In this document: one piece after another, positions 33,949 to 41,731 of the stretch
How the letters are laid out: each line of letters begins with the position of its first letter
How positions within the stretch are numbered: the stretch's first letter is position 1
IMG/VR virus record: IMGVR_UViG_3300027861_000012
Coordinates: 113,657-177,656 of that record
Length of the DNA: 64,000 nucleotides
From: a virus
Strand: one strand, 5' to 3'
Notes under the pieces: generated by a model
Told to the model about the DNA's origin: nothing
Databases searched by the model: none
The model's input: only the letters and a program-made list of their open reading frames with translations
Program-made: the position numbers and the translations under genes

Positions 33949-35117
33949 ACGAAATCTACCTTGATCACAATGCGACGACGTTTATGTGCCTTGAAGCTAT
34001 GGGTGCCATGCGCAACTGCGCGCATCTTGGTAATGCATCCAGTAAGCACCACAAAGGGGTCGAAGCTGACCGGAAATTGGTTGCCGAGACTAAAATCATC
34101 CGCGACATTCTCAATATCCCCAACGATGCGAGGATTCTGTTCACCAGTGGGGCGACTGAAGCCAACAATCTCGCCATGCTTGGTTTTGGTGGCTGGAATG
34201 ACCGCGACTCATACCCAGGTGCGGTTATGACTTCAGGGATTGAGCATCCCAGCATTTTGGCCCCCGTTGATGAGATGGGGGATGCCGGGTGGGAGACATT
34301 CGTCGCTGGTACCGAGAAAGGTGGCAGCGTGGATCTTGATTCAATCGAGCGTATTCTACGCGATGAGGCCACTGGAAATCAGGTTAGTGTGATGGCCCTG
34401 ATACGAGCCAACCATGAGACTGGGACCATACAGCCTACACGCGCTGCCTCAATGATTTGCAAAGAGTATGACTGCCGACTGCATGTTGATGCCACCCAAG
34501 CCGTTGGCAAAATGAGCGTGGATTTCATGCACTTGGGAGCCACATCAATGAGTTTCAGTGCTCACAAGTTCGGCGGGCCCGTTGGAATTGGGTGCCTTGT
34601 CGTGAAAGAGCCCGATATAGGCTGGATTAAGCCACTTTTGTTTGGTGGGCACCAGCAAAGGGGTTTCCGGCCGGGGACCTTACCTGTGGCACTTGTGGCA
34701 GGTATGGCGGCAGCCCTGAAACACCGTGACGACTATGCTGGGAGCCTACGCAGCCAAGCTGCAAAGCATGTGACACTACTGGAAGAACTTCTGACCGGTG
34801 CGGGTATTGTAGCTGCAATACACGGTGGCCCGCCACATACCCGTGTCGGCAACACAACCAATATCTCGTTGAAGGGTATACGTGCAACCAACTTTGTGTC
34901 AGCCTTGAATGATCGTAAAGTGTACTGTTCGACCGGCGCAGCTTGTTCGGGTGAAGATGAACCATCACCGACTCTGCGAGCAATGAGTGTTGGTAAAGAC
35001 CTGGAACGTAGTGCGATACGGTTCTCGGTAGGCATCTCGAATACCGAAGGCGACATTAGGGAGGCCGCACGACGAATCATTGAACTGTATCAGGAGAATC
35101 ATGATGTTAGAGGCTAA
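33945..35117 (+). CDS. Cysteine desulfurase (NifS/IscS-like)
   Basis: This is a 390-residue PLP enzyme that takes sulfur from cysteine as a persulfide. All key features are seen. YLDHNATT is at residues 5-12 and TSGATEANN at 68-76. GIEH has His101, and HVDATQAVGK has Asp182. The PLP lysine lies in SFSAHKFGG (Lys208). A catalytic-loop Cys is in CSTGAACSGEDEPSP (about 334), followed by RFSVG. Full length, so probably active. In this context the sulfur could serve tRNA thiolation or DNA/RNA modification, but no thiolase partner is visible here. ATG overlaps the previous TGA. Confidence 0.9.
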   Translation: MNEIYLDHNATTFMCLEAMGAMRNCAHLGNASSKHHKGVEADRKLVAETKIIRDILNIPNDARILFTSGATEANNLAMLGFGGWNDRDSYPGAVMTSGIEHPSILAPVDEMGDAGWETFVAGTEKGGSVDLDSIERILRDEATGNQVSVMALIRANHETGTIQPTRAASMICKEYDCRLHVDATQAVGKMSVDFMHLGATSMSFSAHKFGGPVGIGCLVVKEPDIGWIKPLLFGGHQQRGFRPGTLPVALVAGMAAALKHRDDYAGSLRSQAAKHVTLLEELLTGAGIVAAIHGGPPHTRVGNTTNISLKGIRATNFVSALNDRKVYCSTGAACSGEDEPSPTLRAMSVGKDLERSAIRFSVGISNTEGDIREAARRIIELYQENHDVRG

Positions 35118-35124
35118 GTTTAGA

Positions 35125-35141
35125 CACTGTGTGATACAGTG
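35125..35141 (+). promoter_or_regulatory. Inverted repeat, possible operator
   Basis: CACTGTgtgatACAGTG is a perfect 6+6 inverted repeat just after the cysteine desulfurase stop. It could be an operator or a weak hairpin; no good -10/-35 pair overlaps it. Confidence 0.35.
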
Positions 35142-35236
35142 AGCCTTGCTGTTTGGTTTTGTACGTTTCCCAGACAGTCTCTAAGCTGCTCATTGGAGGG
35201 AAACCCTGAGTGTCGTGAGGAGGAATGTCACAGCCA

Positions 35237-35269
35237 CGGGAGGCGGTGAGTTTTACTCACCACCTCCCG
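35237..35269 (+). promoter_or_regulatory. Hairpin adjoining a ribosome binding site
   Basis: The stem CGGGAGGcGGTGAG/CTCACCaCCTCCCG with loop TTTTA ends at the first G of the GGAG that serves the 35280 gene. It could act as a terminator of the upstream unit or mask ribosome access; no U tract follows. Confidence 0.6.
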
Positions 35270-35279
35270 GAGACAGATT

Positions 35280-35621
35280 ATGCAAAATGAAATGTGGACA
35301 CACCGTGTTGAGATTCTCTTGAACGGGGAATGGAAACACTATGGATTCGGCGATATTGCCAGTGAATCAGGTGATCGAATACCAGAAGAAACCATGGACG
35401 AGATGGCAGCAAAGCTGTCTGTGAAAATTGGACTACCGATTCGGTTGATCCCGATCCACAAGGTTCGATACATTGTGGAACGAAAGGACCCAGATAAGGG
35501 CTGGCATTCAACCGGGGAAGATTTCATGGCCGATAAGAAGGAGTTAGAGTTGTTCATGGACATGGCCAAGGACATGGAAGACATACATCAAGTACCGTAC
35601 CGTATCAAACGCGCTCAGTAA
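35280..35621 (+). CDS. Hypothetical protein (113 aa)
   Basis: MQNEMWTHRVEILLNGEWKH and a KKELELFMDMAKDMEDIHQV C-terminal helix. Alpha/beta with an acidic end. Its ribosome binding site touches a strong hairpin. No family recognised. Confidence 0.6.
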   Translation: MQNEMWTHRVEILLNGEWKHYGFGDIASESGDRIPEETMDEMAAKLSVKIGLPIRLIPIHKVRYIVERKDPDKGWHSTGEDFMADKKELELFMDMAKDMEDIHQVPYRIKRAQ

Positions 35622-35634
35622 CAGGAGAATTGAC

Positions 35635-35961
35635 ATGTTGCTTTTTGGTTTTGTAGGCGGGCTGGTAGTTATGGGTCTGATTTGGGTAATCAGTGGTGTA
35701 TTTCACACTGAGGGTAAGTCTAACCAGACACCCGAGGAACAATTGGTCAATGCCATCGGTGCATTGGGGATACGCGAGATCAGTGTAGGTCGCTTACGTC
35801 GCGGGGAGTTCGTTGTTGGCCCGTACTCGACTGCAAAGAACTACACACTGCTGAAGGTTGCACCTTCACTGCTATGGAACAACAAGAGTGCTATGGCATT
35901 CCTGTTTAATCATGAAGGGGAGCTTGACTCCTGTGGCTGTGAACCGGATCAGGTAGGATGA
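35635..35961 (+). CDS. Single-span membrane protein (108 aa)
   Basis: An N-terminal hydrophobic helix (MLLFGFVGGLVVMGLIWVIS) is followed by a soluble beta-type domain ending CGCEPD. Start follows AGGAG. Probably anchored in the inner membrane with its C-terminal part in cytoplasm or periplasm. Function unknown. Confidence 0.6.
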   Translation: MLLFGFVGGLVVMGLIWVISGVFHTEGKSNQTPEEQLVNAIGALGIREISVGRLRRGEFVVGPYSTAKNYTLLKVAPSLLWNNKSAMAFLFNHEGELDSCGCEPDQVG

Positions 35962-36692
35962 CTGCTAAGAGTGACAGAGAGCGTGACAGAGAGCGTGTTC
36001 TGATGAACATTGCCGTTGATACGGCGGGCTCGGTACACAACACAATGCAGCCTCTTAACGGAGGCTGGTATTTGCGATTCACTTTTGATCGTCCAGCCAC
36101 CCAGTTCATTCCAGCAGAATTGGCAGAGAAAATCGGTATGCCATTGAAGCCGGGTGACATTGTGCGATGCCGCACCAATCCGAATCACCGATGGGGCATT
36201 GCGGAACTGGTCGAATGTAGGGAACATGCTTGTTTTTTACTCCGTGAAATCGGCGGTAACAAGCTTTGCAGAATACAGAACGAAAGTGTTGATGTCTTGC
36301 GATTTATGTGCCCGGATCGTCTTTACACCGGTATACAGCATCGAGTCTATCAATGGGCCTATAAGGCATTCTCAGGGCGATACAACCCAGTCGCGGACAG
36401 GGGTAAACGATGTGGGGGCGTAGAGTTTGAGGGCGACAAGCTCACAATCTGGTGTCGAGCCCACATCTTTGTGCAGGAAACACACCCCAAAGACGGGCCA
36501 AAAATGTATGCCCAACCCAAAAAGTTTACGATGACATGGGGCAACAAAACGCGATTAAAAGACATCGTGGCCGCTATGCATGAACAGGGGTTTGCTGACG
36601 ATTTCATCTATGGTCCGAATGAGCCAACCGAGGGACAAGGTGGGTTTGCGAAGTTTACACGCGACGACATTTTGCGAGGTTTGCAGCTATGA
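35958..36692 (+). CDS. Hypothetical protein (244 aa)
   Basis: The opening MTAKSDRERDRERV is encoded by a short DNA repeat (GACAGAGAGCGT twice). A GWYLRFTFDRPATQFIPAEL beta domain and a Cys-containing C-terminal half (GGVEFEGDKLTIWCRAHIFV) follow. No family recognised. Both ends overlap neighbours by four bases. Confidence 0.6.
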   Translation: MTAKSDRERDRERVLMNIAVDTAGSVHNTMQPLNGGWYLRFTFDRPATQFIPAELAEKIGMPLKPGDIVRCRTNPNHRWGIAELVECREHACFLLREIGGNKLCRIQNESVDVLRFMCPDRLYTGIQHRVYQWAYKAFSGRYNPVADRGKRCGGVEFEGDKLTIWCRAHIFVQETHPKDGPKMYAQPKKFTMTWGNKTRLKDIVAAMHEQGFADDFIYGPNEPTEGQGGFAKFTRDDILRGLQL

Positions 36693-37009
36693 ACATACAA
36701 GAAATTGCATCAATCATGCAGGCTACGATGAGCCAATACTCGTTTCCAGAACATTGGGAGCAATGGGAAGCTCTATCTTGGCCATCTAAGGCAATACGCT
36801 GGACGTATTGGGCCGTGGTTATCGTACTGGCTTCCCTTCTAAAGCCATTGTTACTGGAGGAAGGACGCGGTACATTTTGTGCTATCTTCCCTGGGATACT
36901 GATTTTCATTGACTTCCATTGTGGGCGACGTACTACTATGACGCAGCTTGCTGTGGCGTTGGGAAAAACCAGTTTTGTGGAGCCGAGTGATGACTCAGCC
37001 ATACAATGA
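36689..37009 (+). CDS. Membrane protein (106 aa)
   Basis: Hydrophobic segments lie at about residues 38-56 (AIRWTYWAVVIVLASLLKP) and 64-76 (CAIFPGILIFIDF), separated by a charged turn. The end overlaps the start of the release factor gene by 20 bases. Function unknown. Confidence 0.55.
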   Translation: MNIQEIASIMQATMSQYSFPEHWEQWEALSWPSKAIRWTYWAVVIVLASLLKPLLLEEGRGTFCAIFPGILIFIDFHCGRRTTMTQLAVALGKTSFVEPSDDSAIQ

Positions 37010-38051
37010 TCTACGTGCGCGGGCTACCCAGCTTCTGAAAGCCTACGGGTTTGAGGCAAAGCTCAAAGAACTGCACCAACTGGAATCTCAGATGGTGAAT
37101 CCCGCTCTTTGTATGACGTTACCAACGACTGTTTTACAAAAACATGGCGAGCTTGCAGCCGAGTTGGTTCCATGGGTGTATATTCTGAATCAACGCGAGG
37201 CATTAGACTCCATGCGGGACCATCTTGATGGCTTCTCTGAGGATGTTTTGGACTTCGAGAAGATAATCGACAGCCTCGAATTCAAAGCCATGATGTCGGA
37301 CAAAAATGCCCGTAAGTCAGCCATCCTCACGATACACGCGCGTGACGGTGGTATGGAAGCATGTGACTGGTGCGACATGTTGGCCAGTATGTACACCAAA
37401 TGGGCGGTTGCTCAAGACTTCGGGATCGAGCTTGTATCACGACATTCTGGTAAAGGAAATGCCGGCATCTCATCCATGTGCATTGAGATCACTGGGTCAT
37501 ATGCCTATGGGTATCTGTCCGGCGAGAATGGCCTTCACCGTCTGGTGCGAAGAAGCCCATTCAATGCCCAAGGGAAACGACAAACCAGTTTTGCCTCCGT
37601 TCAGGTTGATCCCGTGCTACCAGTGAAGACCAAAATCATATTGGAGTCAGATTTAGAGTGGGATTTCTTCATAGCACCTGGACCGGGTGGGCAACACAAA
37701 AACAAAACCGAGTCTGGGGTACGTCTCACGCACAAACCTACAGCAGTGACAGTAACTTGTGTCACAGATCGTAGTCAAAACACGAACAAGGCTAACGCCC
37801 GTGTGATGCTCGCCGGTCGGCTTGCCCGCCTACAAGAAGAGCATGATGCTACCACGCGAGCTACACAACGGAACGAGAAACCTACAGTTGGTTTCGGGTC
37901 ACAAATCCGAAGCTACTTCCTACACCCTAAACAACGTGTCATTGACGCCCGTACTGGGCACAAGTGTGGCAATTTTGATGCTGTGCTTGATGGTAAACTT
38001 CAACCATTCCTAGATGCTTATCTGTTATGGAAAGCCCAACAAGGAGATTGA
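36990..38051 (+). CDS. Peptide chain release factor, RF2-type
   Basis: This is a 353-residue class I release factor, near the normal RF2 length. The conserved HARDGGMEACDWCDML and YAYGYLSGENGLHRLVRRSP blocks are present. SPF at residues 189-191 is the RF2 stop-codon-reading tripeptide (RF1 has PxT). GPGGQHKNKTES holds the GGQ that triggers peptide release. Start at 36990 is chosen over 36948 because it follows GGAG and gives a normal N-terminus. It should read UGA and UAA. The phage genes around it end very often in TGA within ATGA overlaps, so it may support their termination. Confidence 0.9.
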   Translation: MTQPYNDLRARATQLLKAYGFEAKLKELHQLESQMVNPALCMTLPTTVLQKHGELAAELVPWVYILNQREALDSMRDHLDGFSEDVLDFEKIIDSLEFKAMMSDKNARKSAILTIHARDGGMEACDWCDMLASMYTKWAVAQDFGIELVSRHSGKGNAGISSMCIEITGSYAYGYLSGENGLHRLVRRSPFNAQGKRQTSFASVQVDPVLPVKTKIILESDLEWDFFIAPGPGGQHKNKTESGVRLTHKPTAVTVTCVTDRSQNTNKANARVMLAGRLARLQEEHDATTRATQRNEKPTVGFGSQIRSYFLHPKQRVIDARTGHKCGNFDAVLDGKLQPFLDAYLLWKAQQGD

Positions 38052-38053
38052 TC

Positions 38054-38905
38054 ATGCGAGCTTTTCTGATTCTGCTACTATGTTTGGTACCTGGTACTCT
38101 TGATGCGCAAGAAATCAAGTGCAAGCACTTTTTTCAGGGGATGCCTAGTGTTGATACTACCCCCTCTGAAATCATCATTCGTGATTGCTATGCACTGCAA
38201 ACTAATCGGGAAACGAAGTTCCCAGCTTGGGTAGCATACCGCCTCACACTACGCGAGGTATGTGGTACCCTTGATCTTGGTCGTAAATGGCGTACTGATC
38301 CGTGGCTAGCCGCCGATGCCACCTTGGAAACCAATCGTGATGATTACCGTGGCGCTGCAACCCTGCTGTATGATCGTGGCCACCTGGTTCCGTTGGCGTC
38401 CTTCAAAGGCTCACTGAATGCCTCGCAAGTCAATTACTATTCTGTGATTGCCCCGCAACGCCGAGCTTTGAATCGTGGCCCGTGGCTTGACCTGGAGAAT
38501 GCTGTTCGTGACCTCGTGTGGTCTGAAGGATCAGTTTATGTGATCGTAGGCCCACTGTACGAGAAGAAAATGGCACCATTGCCTAATGCAGACGAGCCGC
38601 ATCGCGTACCGTCTGGATTTTGGATGATTGTTGCCGCACCAACCGGCGTAAACATTGAGTATGACTCCGGAACTGGCAACTACTCGAATGGAACACAAGC
38701 AGTTGGTTTCATTGTGTCACAGGTGCCAGGCTTGTACAATTCCATCAGGGACTTCATTGTACCCATCCAAGAGATTGAGGCCCGCGCAGCCATTCAAGTC
38801 TTTCCGAATATGGACGAGGTTGAGGCTGCGCGTGTCAAGGGTTCAGTTTCATGGTACTGGATCGACGATACCTTCCTTGAGGGGGACTATTATGTCGAAG
38901 AATGA
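38054..38905 (+). CDS. Secreted DNA/RNA non-specific endonuclease
   Basis: This is a 283-residue protein. The start at 38054 has AAGGAG upstream and opens a signal peptide, MRAFLILLLCLVPGTLDAQ. YDRGHLVPLASFKGSLNA is the DRGH catalytic motif of the betabetaalpha-metal (Serratia-type) nuclease family. The Asn of VNYYSVIAPQRRALNRGPWL and the YVIVGPLYE block complete the domain. It would act outside the cytoplasm, perhaps digesting host or rival phage DNA, or DNA released on lysis. Confidence 0.85.
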   Translation: MRAFLILLLCLVPGTLDAQEIKCKHFFQGMPSVDTTPSEIIIRDCYALQTNRETKFPAWVAYRLTLREVCGTLDLGRKWRTDPWLAADATLETNRDDYRGAATLLYDRGHLVPLASFKGSLNASQVNYYSVIAPQRRALNRGPWLDLENAVRDLVWSEGSVYVIVGPLYEKKMAPLPNADEPHRVPSGFWMIVAAPTGVNIEYDSGTGNYSNGTQAVGFIVSQVPGLYNSIRDFIVPIQEIEARAAIQVFPNMDEVEAARVKGSVSWYWIDDTFLEGDYYVEE

Positions 38906-39038
38906 TGGCCCTACACCTGAAGCGGCCGACGAGTTTTTTACCACCTATGCCCATATCGAGTCGATGGTCTTGATTGCCAAACTCGATGCGTCTTTTGATG
39001 AATTGGAGGGGTATCTTGACCGAGAAACCAATGTCTGA
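38892..39038 (+). CDS. Small acidic protein (48 aa)
   Basis: MSKNDGPTPEAADEFFTTYA; overlaps the nuclease end and the next start. No family recognised. Confidence 0.5.
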   Translation: MSKNDGPTPEAADEFFTTYAHIESMVLIAKLDASFDELEGYLDRETNV

Positions 39039-39348
39039 GTCTCAATTGAAACTCGAAGCTGAAATACGTGCTCTTTACAGCCGATATCAGGCTTTGAAGA
39101 GTGAAGTCGCGGCTGTGAATGCTACGACACACTTGTTCATCACTGAACTTGATCTGTTCATCGTGGCCACCGGCATTGCAGAGAAGGTTGGATTGTCTCT
39201 GCGCAGTTGGTCCAAGTGGAACAAGACATGGAACGATCTGTTGAAAAAGGCAGAGGTCTTTGTCGAGGGTAAGAAGCTCGAATATGGTATCACGGAAGAG
39301 ACACAACCTGAACCCCAACCTGAACCCGAGGAGAGTGCCAATGTGTGA
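39031..39348 (+). CDS. Coiled-coil protein with PEPQP tail (105 aa)
   Basis: It starts MSESQLKLEAEIRALYSRYQ. A helical body is followed by a Glu/Pro/Gln repeat tail (TQPEPQPEPEESANV). It overlaps the preceding gene by eight bases. Function unknown. Confidence 0.6.
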   Translation: MSESQLKLEAEIRALYSRYQALKSEVAAVNATTHLFITELDLFIVATGIAEKVGLSLRSWSKWNKTWNDLLKKAEVFVEGKKLEYGITEETQPEPQPEPEESANV

Positions 39349-39513
39349 CGCATGTGTAAGAAATGGTGGCCGTAGCCCGATGGCCCAGTGTTTCCCGGTG
39401 ATTCTACGATTTCGGTCGTAATCACCCAAGATGGCGATGAGACCGAGCCGGTAAAAGACTGGACCGGGGCTGGTCGGATGCGTATTCGTGTCGAGCAACC
39501 GGAGGCCGAATAG
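39341..39513 (+). other. Short coding segment with possible frameshift
   Basis: An ATG at 39341 opens MCDACVRNGGRSPM... and stops at 39421. One base out of frame, DGPVFPGDSTISVVITQDGD continues to a TAG at 39513 and looks like a better protein, but without an ATG of its own. Either a -1 shift near 39370 joins them (about 58 residues), or they are two tiny genes, or there is a sequence error. Confidence 0.35.
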
Positions 39514-39514
39514 C

Positions 39515-40021
39515 ATGTATCGCTTTGCCTTGTGTCAAACTCATCCTAAGTGTCCCGATGTCCAGGGTTGGTACCTGATTCTGGAGCCCGATGATCTTGA
39601 TACCTTGATGAAGTTGCATAAAGGCGTAATCAGCCTGTACTACCACACGTTCGGCATGGACCCCCACATCGACAAGTCTGATCTGGCATGGTACTACAAC
39701 CCCATCAGACTTGGCGCGTCGTGGCTGGGGTCCATGGAGAAGTTCTTGGCTGCCGGGACTACCCTTGCCGTCAATTACAGGGGTGGTATGGTTTCGTTTG
39801 ACGGCCTGAAGGTACTGAACGTCATCGAATCGAAGCTACTGCACTGGCCTGACATCCAGAATGATGAGGTGATCACGATTTCGCGGTGGCCACACGGACA
39901 TCACTACTATTTGGCCAGTGACGTAGGCCGGGTCTTTGTACCGGACAAGTACGTTCGTTACGAAGACGCTCGGCGGGCGGCCGAGAAGTACACAGACAAC
40001 ATCAACGACAAGGGCTGCTAG
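39515..40021 (+). CDS. Hypothetical protein (168 aa)
   Basis: MYRFALCQTHPKCPDVQGWY and a C-terminal HGHHYYLASDVGRVFVPDKY. Mixed alpha/beta. No family recognised. The gene ends the block before a gap containing two small inverted repeats. Confidence 0.6.
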   Translation: MYRFALCQTHPKCPDVQGWYLILEPDDLDTLMKLHKGVISLYYHTFGMDPHIDKSDLAWYYNPIRLGASWLGSMEKFLAAGTTLAVNYRGGMVSFDGLKVLNVIESKLLHWPDIQNDEVITISRWPHGHHYYLASDVGRVFVPDKYVRYEDARRAAEKYTDNINDKGC

Positions 40022-40097
40022 CACCCCTCTAATGGGTGGTGATTAAAATAAATGGCCCGAAATTTTAACGTGGACGCTTCCGTTAAAGGAATCTTGC

Positions 40098-40439
40098 ATG
40101 AATTTTAAGCGGATACCCGCCGTGATCAACGCAATTGACCATCTGATGATGGTTCGAGAGGAAGTGGCCCGCAAAAAGGCTGCTGGGGACCACGAGAAGC
40201 TCCCGGAGAGTCGCTTTCGATTCCTGGTCCGGGCGATCTCGGAAGAGGGCGGGGCGTTCTCCTACGAGAATGCCTATGCCTTCTGGATTGACGACTGGTT
40301 CTGTGTGGTGGCCGAGCATTGCCCAGCAGAAGCCTACCATCGTGACGAGCTTCTGTGGTGGGGCATCTATGCACGGCAAGAAGAACCCAACTTCACGGAC
40401 ACCTACGATGACCTACTGAACATGGAGGCAACCCTTTGA
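40098..40439 (+). CDS. Hypothetical protein (113 aa)
   Basis: MNFKRIPAVINAIDHLMMVR, mostly helical, with Trp-rich end (YAFWIDDWFCVVAEHCPAEA). Start follows AAGGAA. Overlaps the next gene by four bases. No family recognised. Confidence 0.6.
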   Translation: MNFKRIPAVINAIDHLMMVREEVARKKAAGDHEKLPESRFRFLVRAISEEGGAFSYENAYAFWIDDWFCVVAEHCPAEAYHRDELLWWGIYARQEEPNFTDTYDDLLNMEATL

Positions 40440-40942
40440 TCGGATATCACTACACCACCAAGTTGGCATGGGAGAACAGCATCTCGGAACACGGGTTGTT
40501 CCCACACCGTATCCGCAAGCATGAGTTGGAGAAATTTCGCCAGTCTCTCCCACGGTTGCCCGAGGCTGCCATTTGGGTGTGGCAATGCCCACTAACAAAC
40601 GAGCAAGCATGGATTGTTGCCACCACATTGGCGGCTATGCACGATGAATACGAGTTGGTGCTACTGAAAGTGGAATATAGCTGGGACAATGCCGCTTCAT
40701 TACTCTACAATGACGAGCCTATTGATGACTTTGCCAGCGTCAACCTCAATTGCAGCTTTGGTATGGGCGGTCTTGACACAGGGTCGCTTCCCATTGAGTT
40801 GTTGGTCAACCACATCCCGCCAGAACAGATTGAGTGTATCTGGGAAACCGATATGATGTGTTCGGTGTACGGGCGGCATCCCACAGAAGAACTGGTGAGA
40901 CCGTACATAGTAGAATCCGAAGAATCGGCACAACCGGCTTAA
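40436..40942 (+). CDS. Possible ADP-ribosyltransferase-fold protein (168 aa)
   Basis: TTG start, overlapping the previous TGA, with GGAGG at a proper distance. The opening MIGYHYTTKLAWENSISEHG, GLFP is reminiscent of DarT- and KptA-like folds that begin (Y/F)H(Y/F)T...I...GL.P. A catalytic Glu near the C-terminus (ECIWETDMMC) is possible. The resemblance is limited, so the assignment is tentative. Confidence 0.45.
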   Translation: MIGYHYTTKLAWENSISEHGLFPHRIRKHELEKFRQSLPRLPEAAIWVWQCPLTNEQAWIVATTLAAMHDEYELVLLKVEYSWDNAASLLYNDEPIDDFASVNLNCSFGMGGLDTGSLPIELLVNHIPPEQIECIWETDMMCSVYGRHPTEELVRPYIVESEESAQPA

Positions 40943-40964
40943 TCAGAGTTGGTGAATTTGCGTC

Positions 40965-40993
40965 TTGACATCGGACTGTGGCATTGGTAAGAT
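40965..40993 (+). promoter_or_regulatory. Sigma70-like promoter before the NDP kinase gene
   Basis: TTGACA, 17 bases, TAAGAT; the start codon is 32 bases further on, with AAGGAGA just upstream. Confidence 0.75.
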
Positions 40994-41025
40994 AGAACTA
41001 TCAACACTACACGAAGGAGAATGAC

Positions 41026-41463
41026 ATGAGAACATTTGCGATCCTCAAACCCGATGCTATCCAGCGTGGGCTCGTTGGCGAGATCATCAACCGCATTGAG
41101 CGGAAGGGATTCGAGATTATGCGTATGGAGCTTCGGGCCAAAACGGCTGAGTGGTGTCGGCGACACTACTCGCAGTTTGACCCAGCAGTGACCAAGGACC
41201 GTGAGATTTATGAGCGGTTGCAACGCGCTATGATCTACAAGCCACTCATAGGCATCCTGCTTGAGGGTGACATAGACCACGGGATTCGCACACTGCGGAA
41301 CCTGGTGGGCGCTACTAACAGCATGGAAGCCGCCCCTGGCACTATTCGTGGTGATTTTGGTACCCTACCGATTCATCTGAACCTGATTCACGCATCCGCC
41401 AGTGTTGAGGCTGTTCAAAGAGAGGTAGCGTTGTTCTTCAATGATGACACTGACTGGAATTGA
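41026..41463 (+). CDS. ndk: Nucleoside diphosphate kinase
   Basis: This is a 145-residue, full-length enzyme that moves phosphate from NTP to NDP for DNA and RNA synthesis. MRTFAILKPDAIQRGLVGEI is the standard opening. The phospho-acceptor His123 lies in LNLIHASASVEAVQ, and GTIRGDFG is intact. It probably boosts nucleotide supply during replication. It is the first gene after a consensus-like promoter. Confidence 0.93.
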   Translation: MRTFAILKPDAIQRGLVGEIINRIERKGFEIMRMELRAKTAEWCRRHYSQFDPAVTKDREIYERLQRAMIYKPLIGILLEGDIDHGIRTLRNLVGATNSMEAAPGTIRGDFGTLPIHLNLIHASASVEAVQREVALFFNDDTDWN

Positions 41464-41731
41464 CACCCGGCACGTCGATCTTCTGACGTATGTGTTGGAC
41501 AAAGTGGCTGGGGTTGAGTGGTACTTTGTGCGGGGTGACTCGCCTGAATGTCGTTCATCGCTAACCCCCGCTGACATGGAGTTTCACTTCAAGGATGACC
41601 ATGTACTAGGCTTCCGCTTCCTACGTAATGGAGCGTACAGAATCTTTGATGATGGCATGGACTGCGGGACTTGGCCACCCGAATACTTACACCGTTTCTT
41701 TGACACCTTGTACTTTGGAGAGTTTTTATGA
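41441..41731 (+). CDS. Hypothetical protein (95-96 aa)
   Basis: MMTLTGIDTRHVDLLTYVLD; overlaps the NDP kinase end by 23 bases and the Thg1-like start by four. The start could be either of two adjacent ATGs. Basic centre and aromatic end (YLHRFFDTLYFGEFL). No family recognised. Confidence 0.6.
   Translation: MMTLTGIDTRHVDLLTYVLDKVAGVEWYFVRGDSPECRSSLTPADMEFHFKDDHVLGFRFLRNGAYRIFDDGMDCGTWPPEYLHRFFDTLYFGEFL

Noticed and set aside
36990-38051. PrfH-type rescue factor or a sign of stop-codon reassignment
   Set aside because: The protein has a full N-terminal domain and an SPF motif, unlike PrfH. TAA, TAG and TGA all terminate real genes in the window.
38938-39516. 192-codon minus-strand frame
   Set aside because: Antisense to several small plus-strand genes in a tight overlap chain; no start site.
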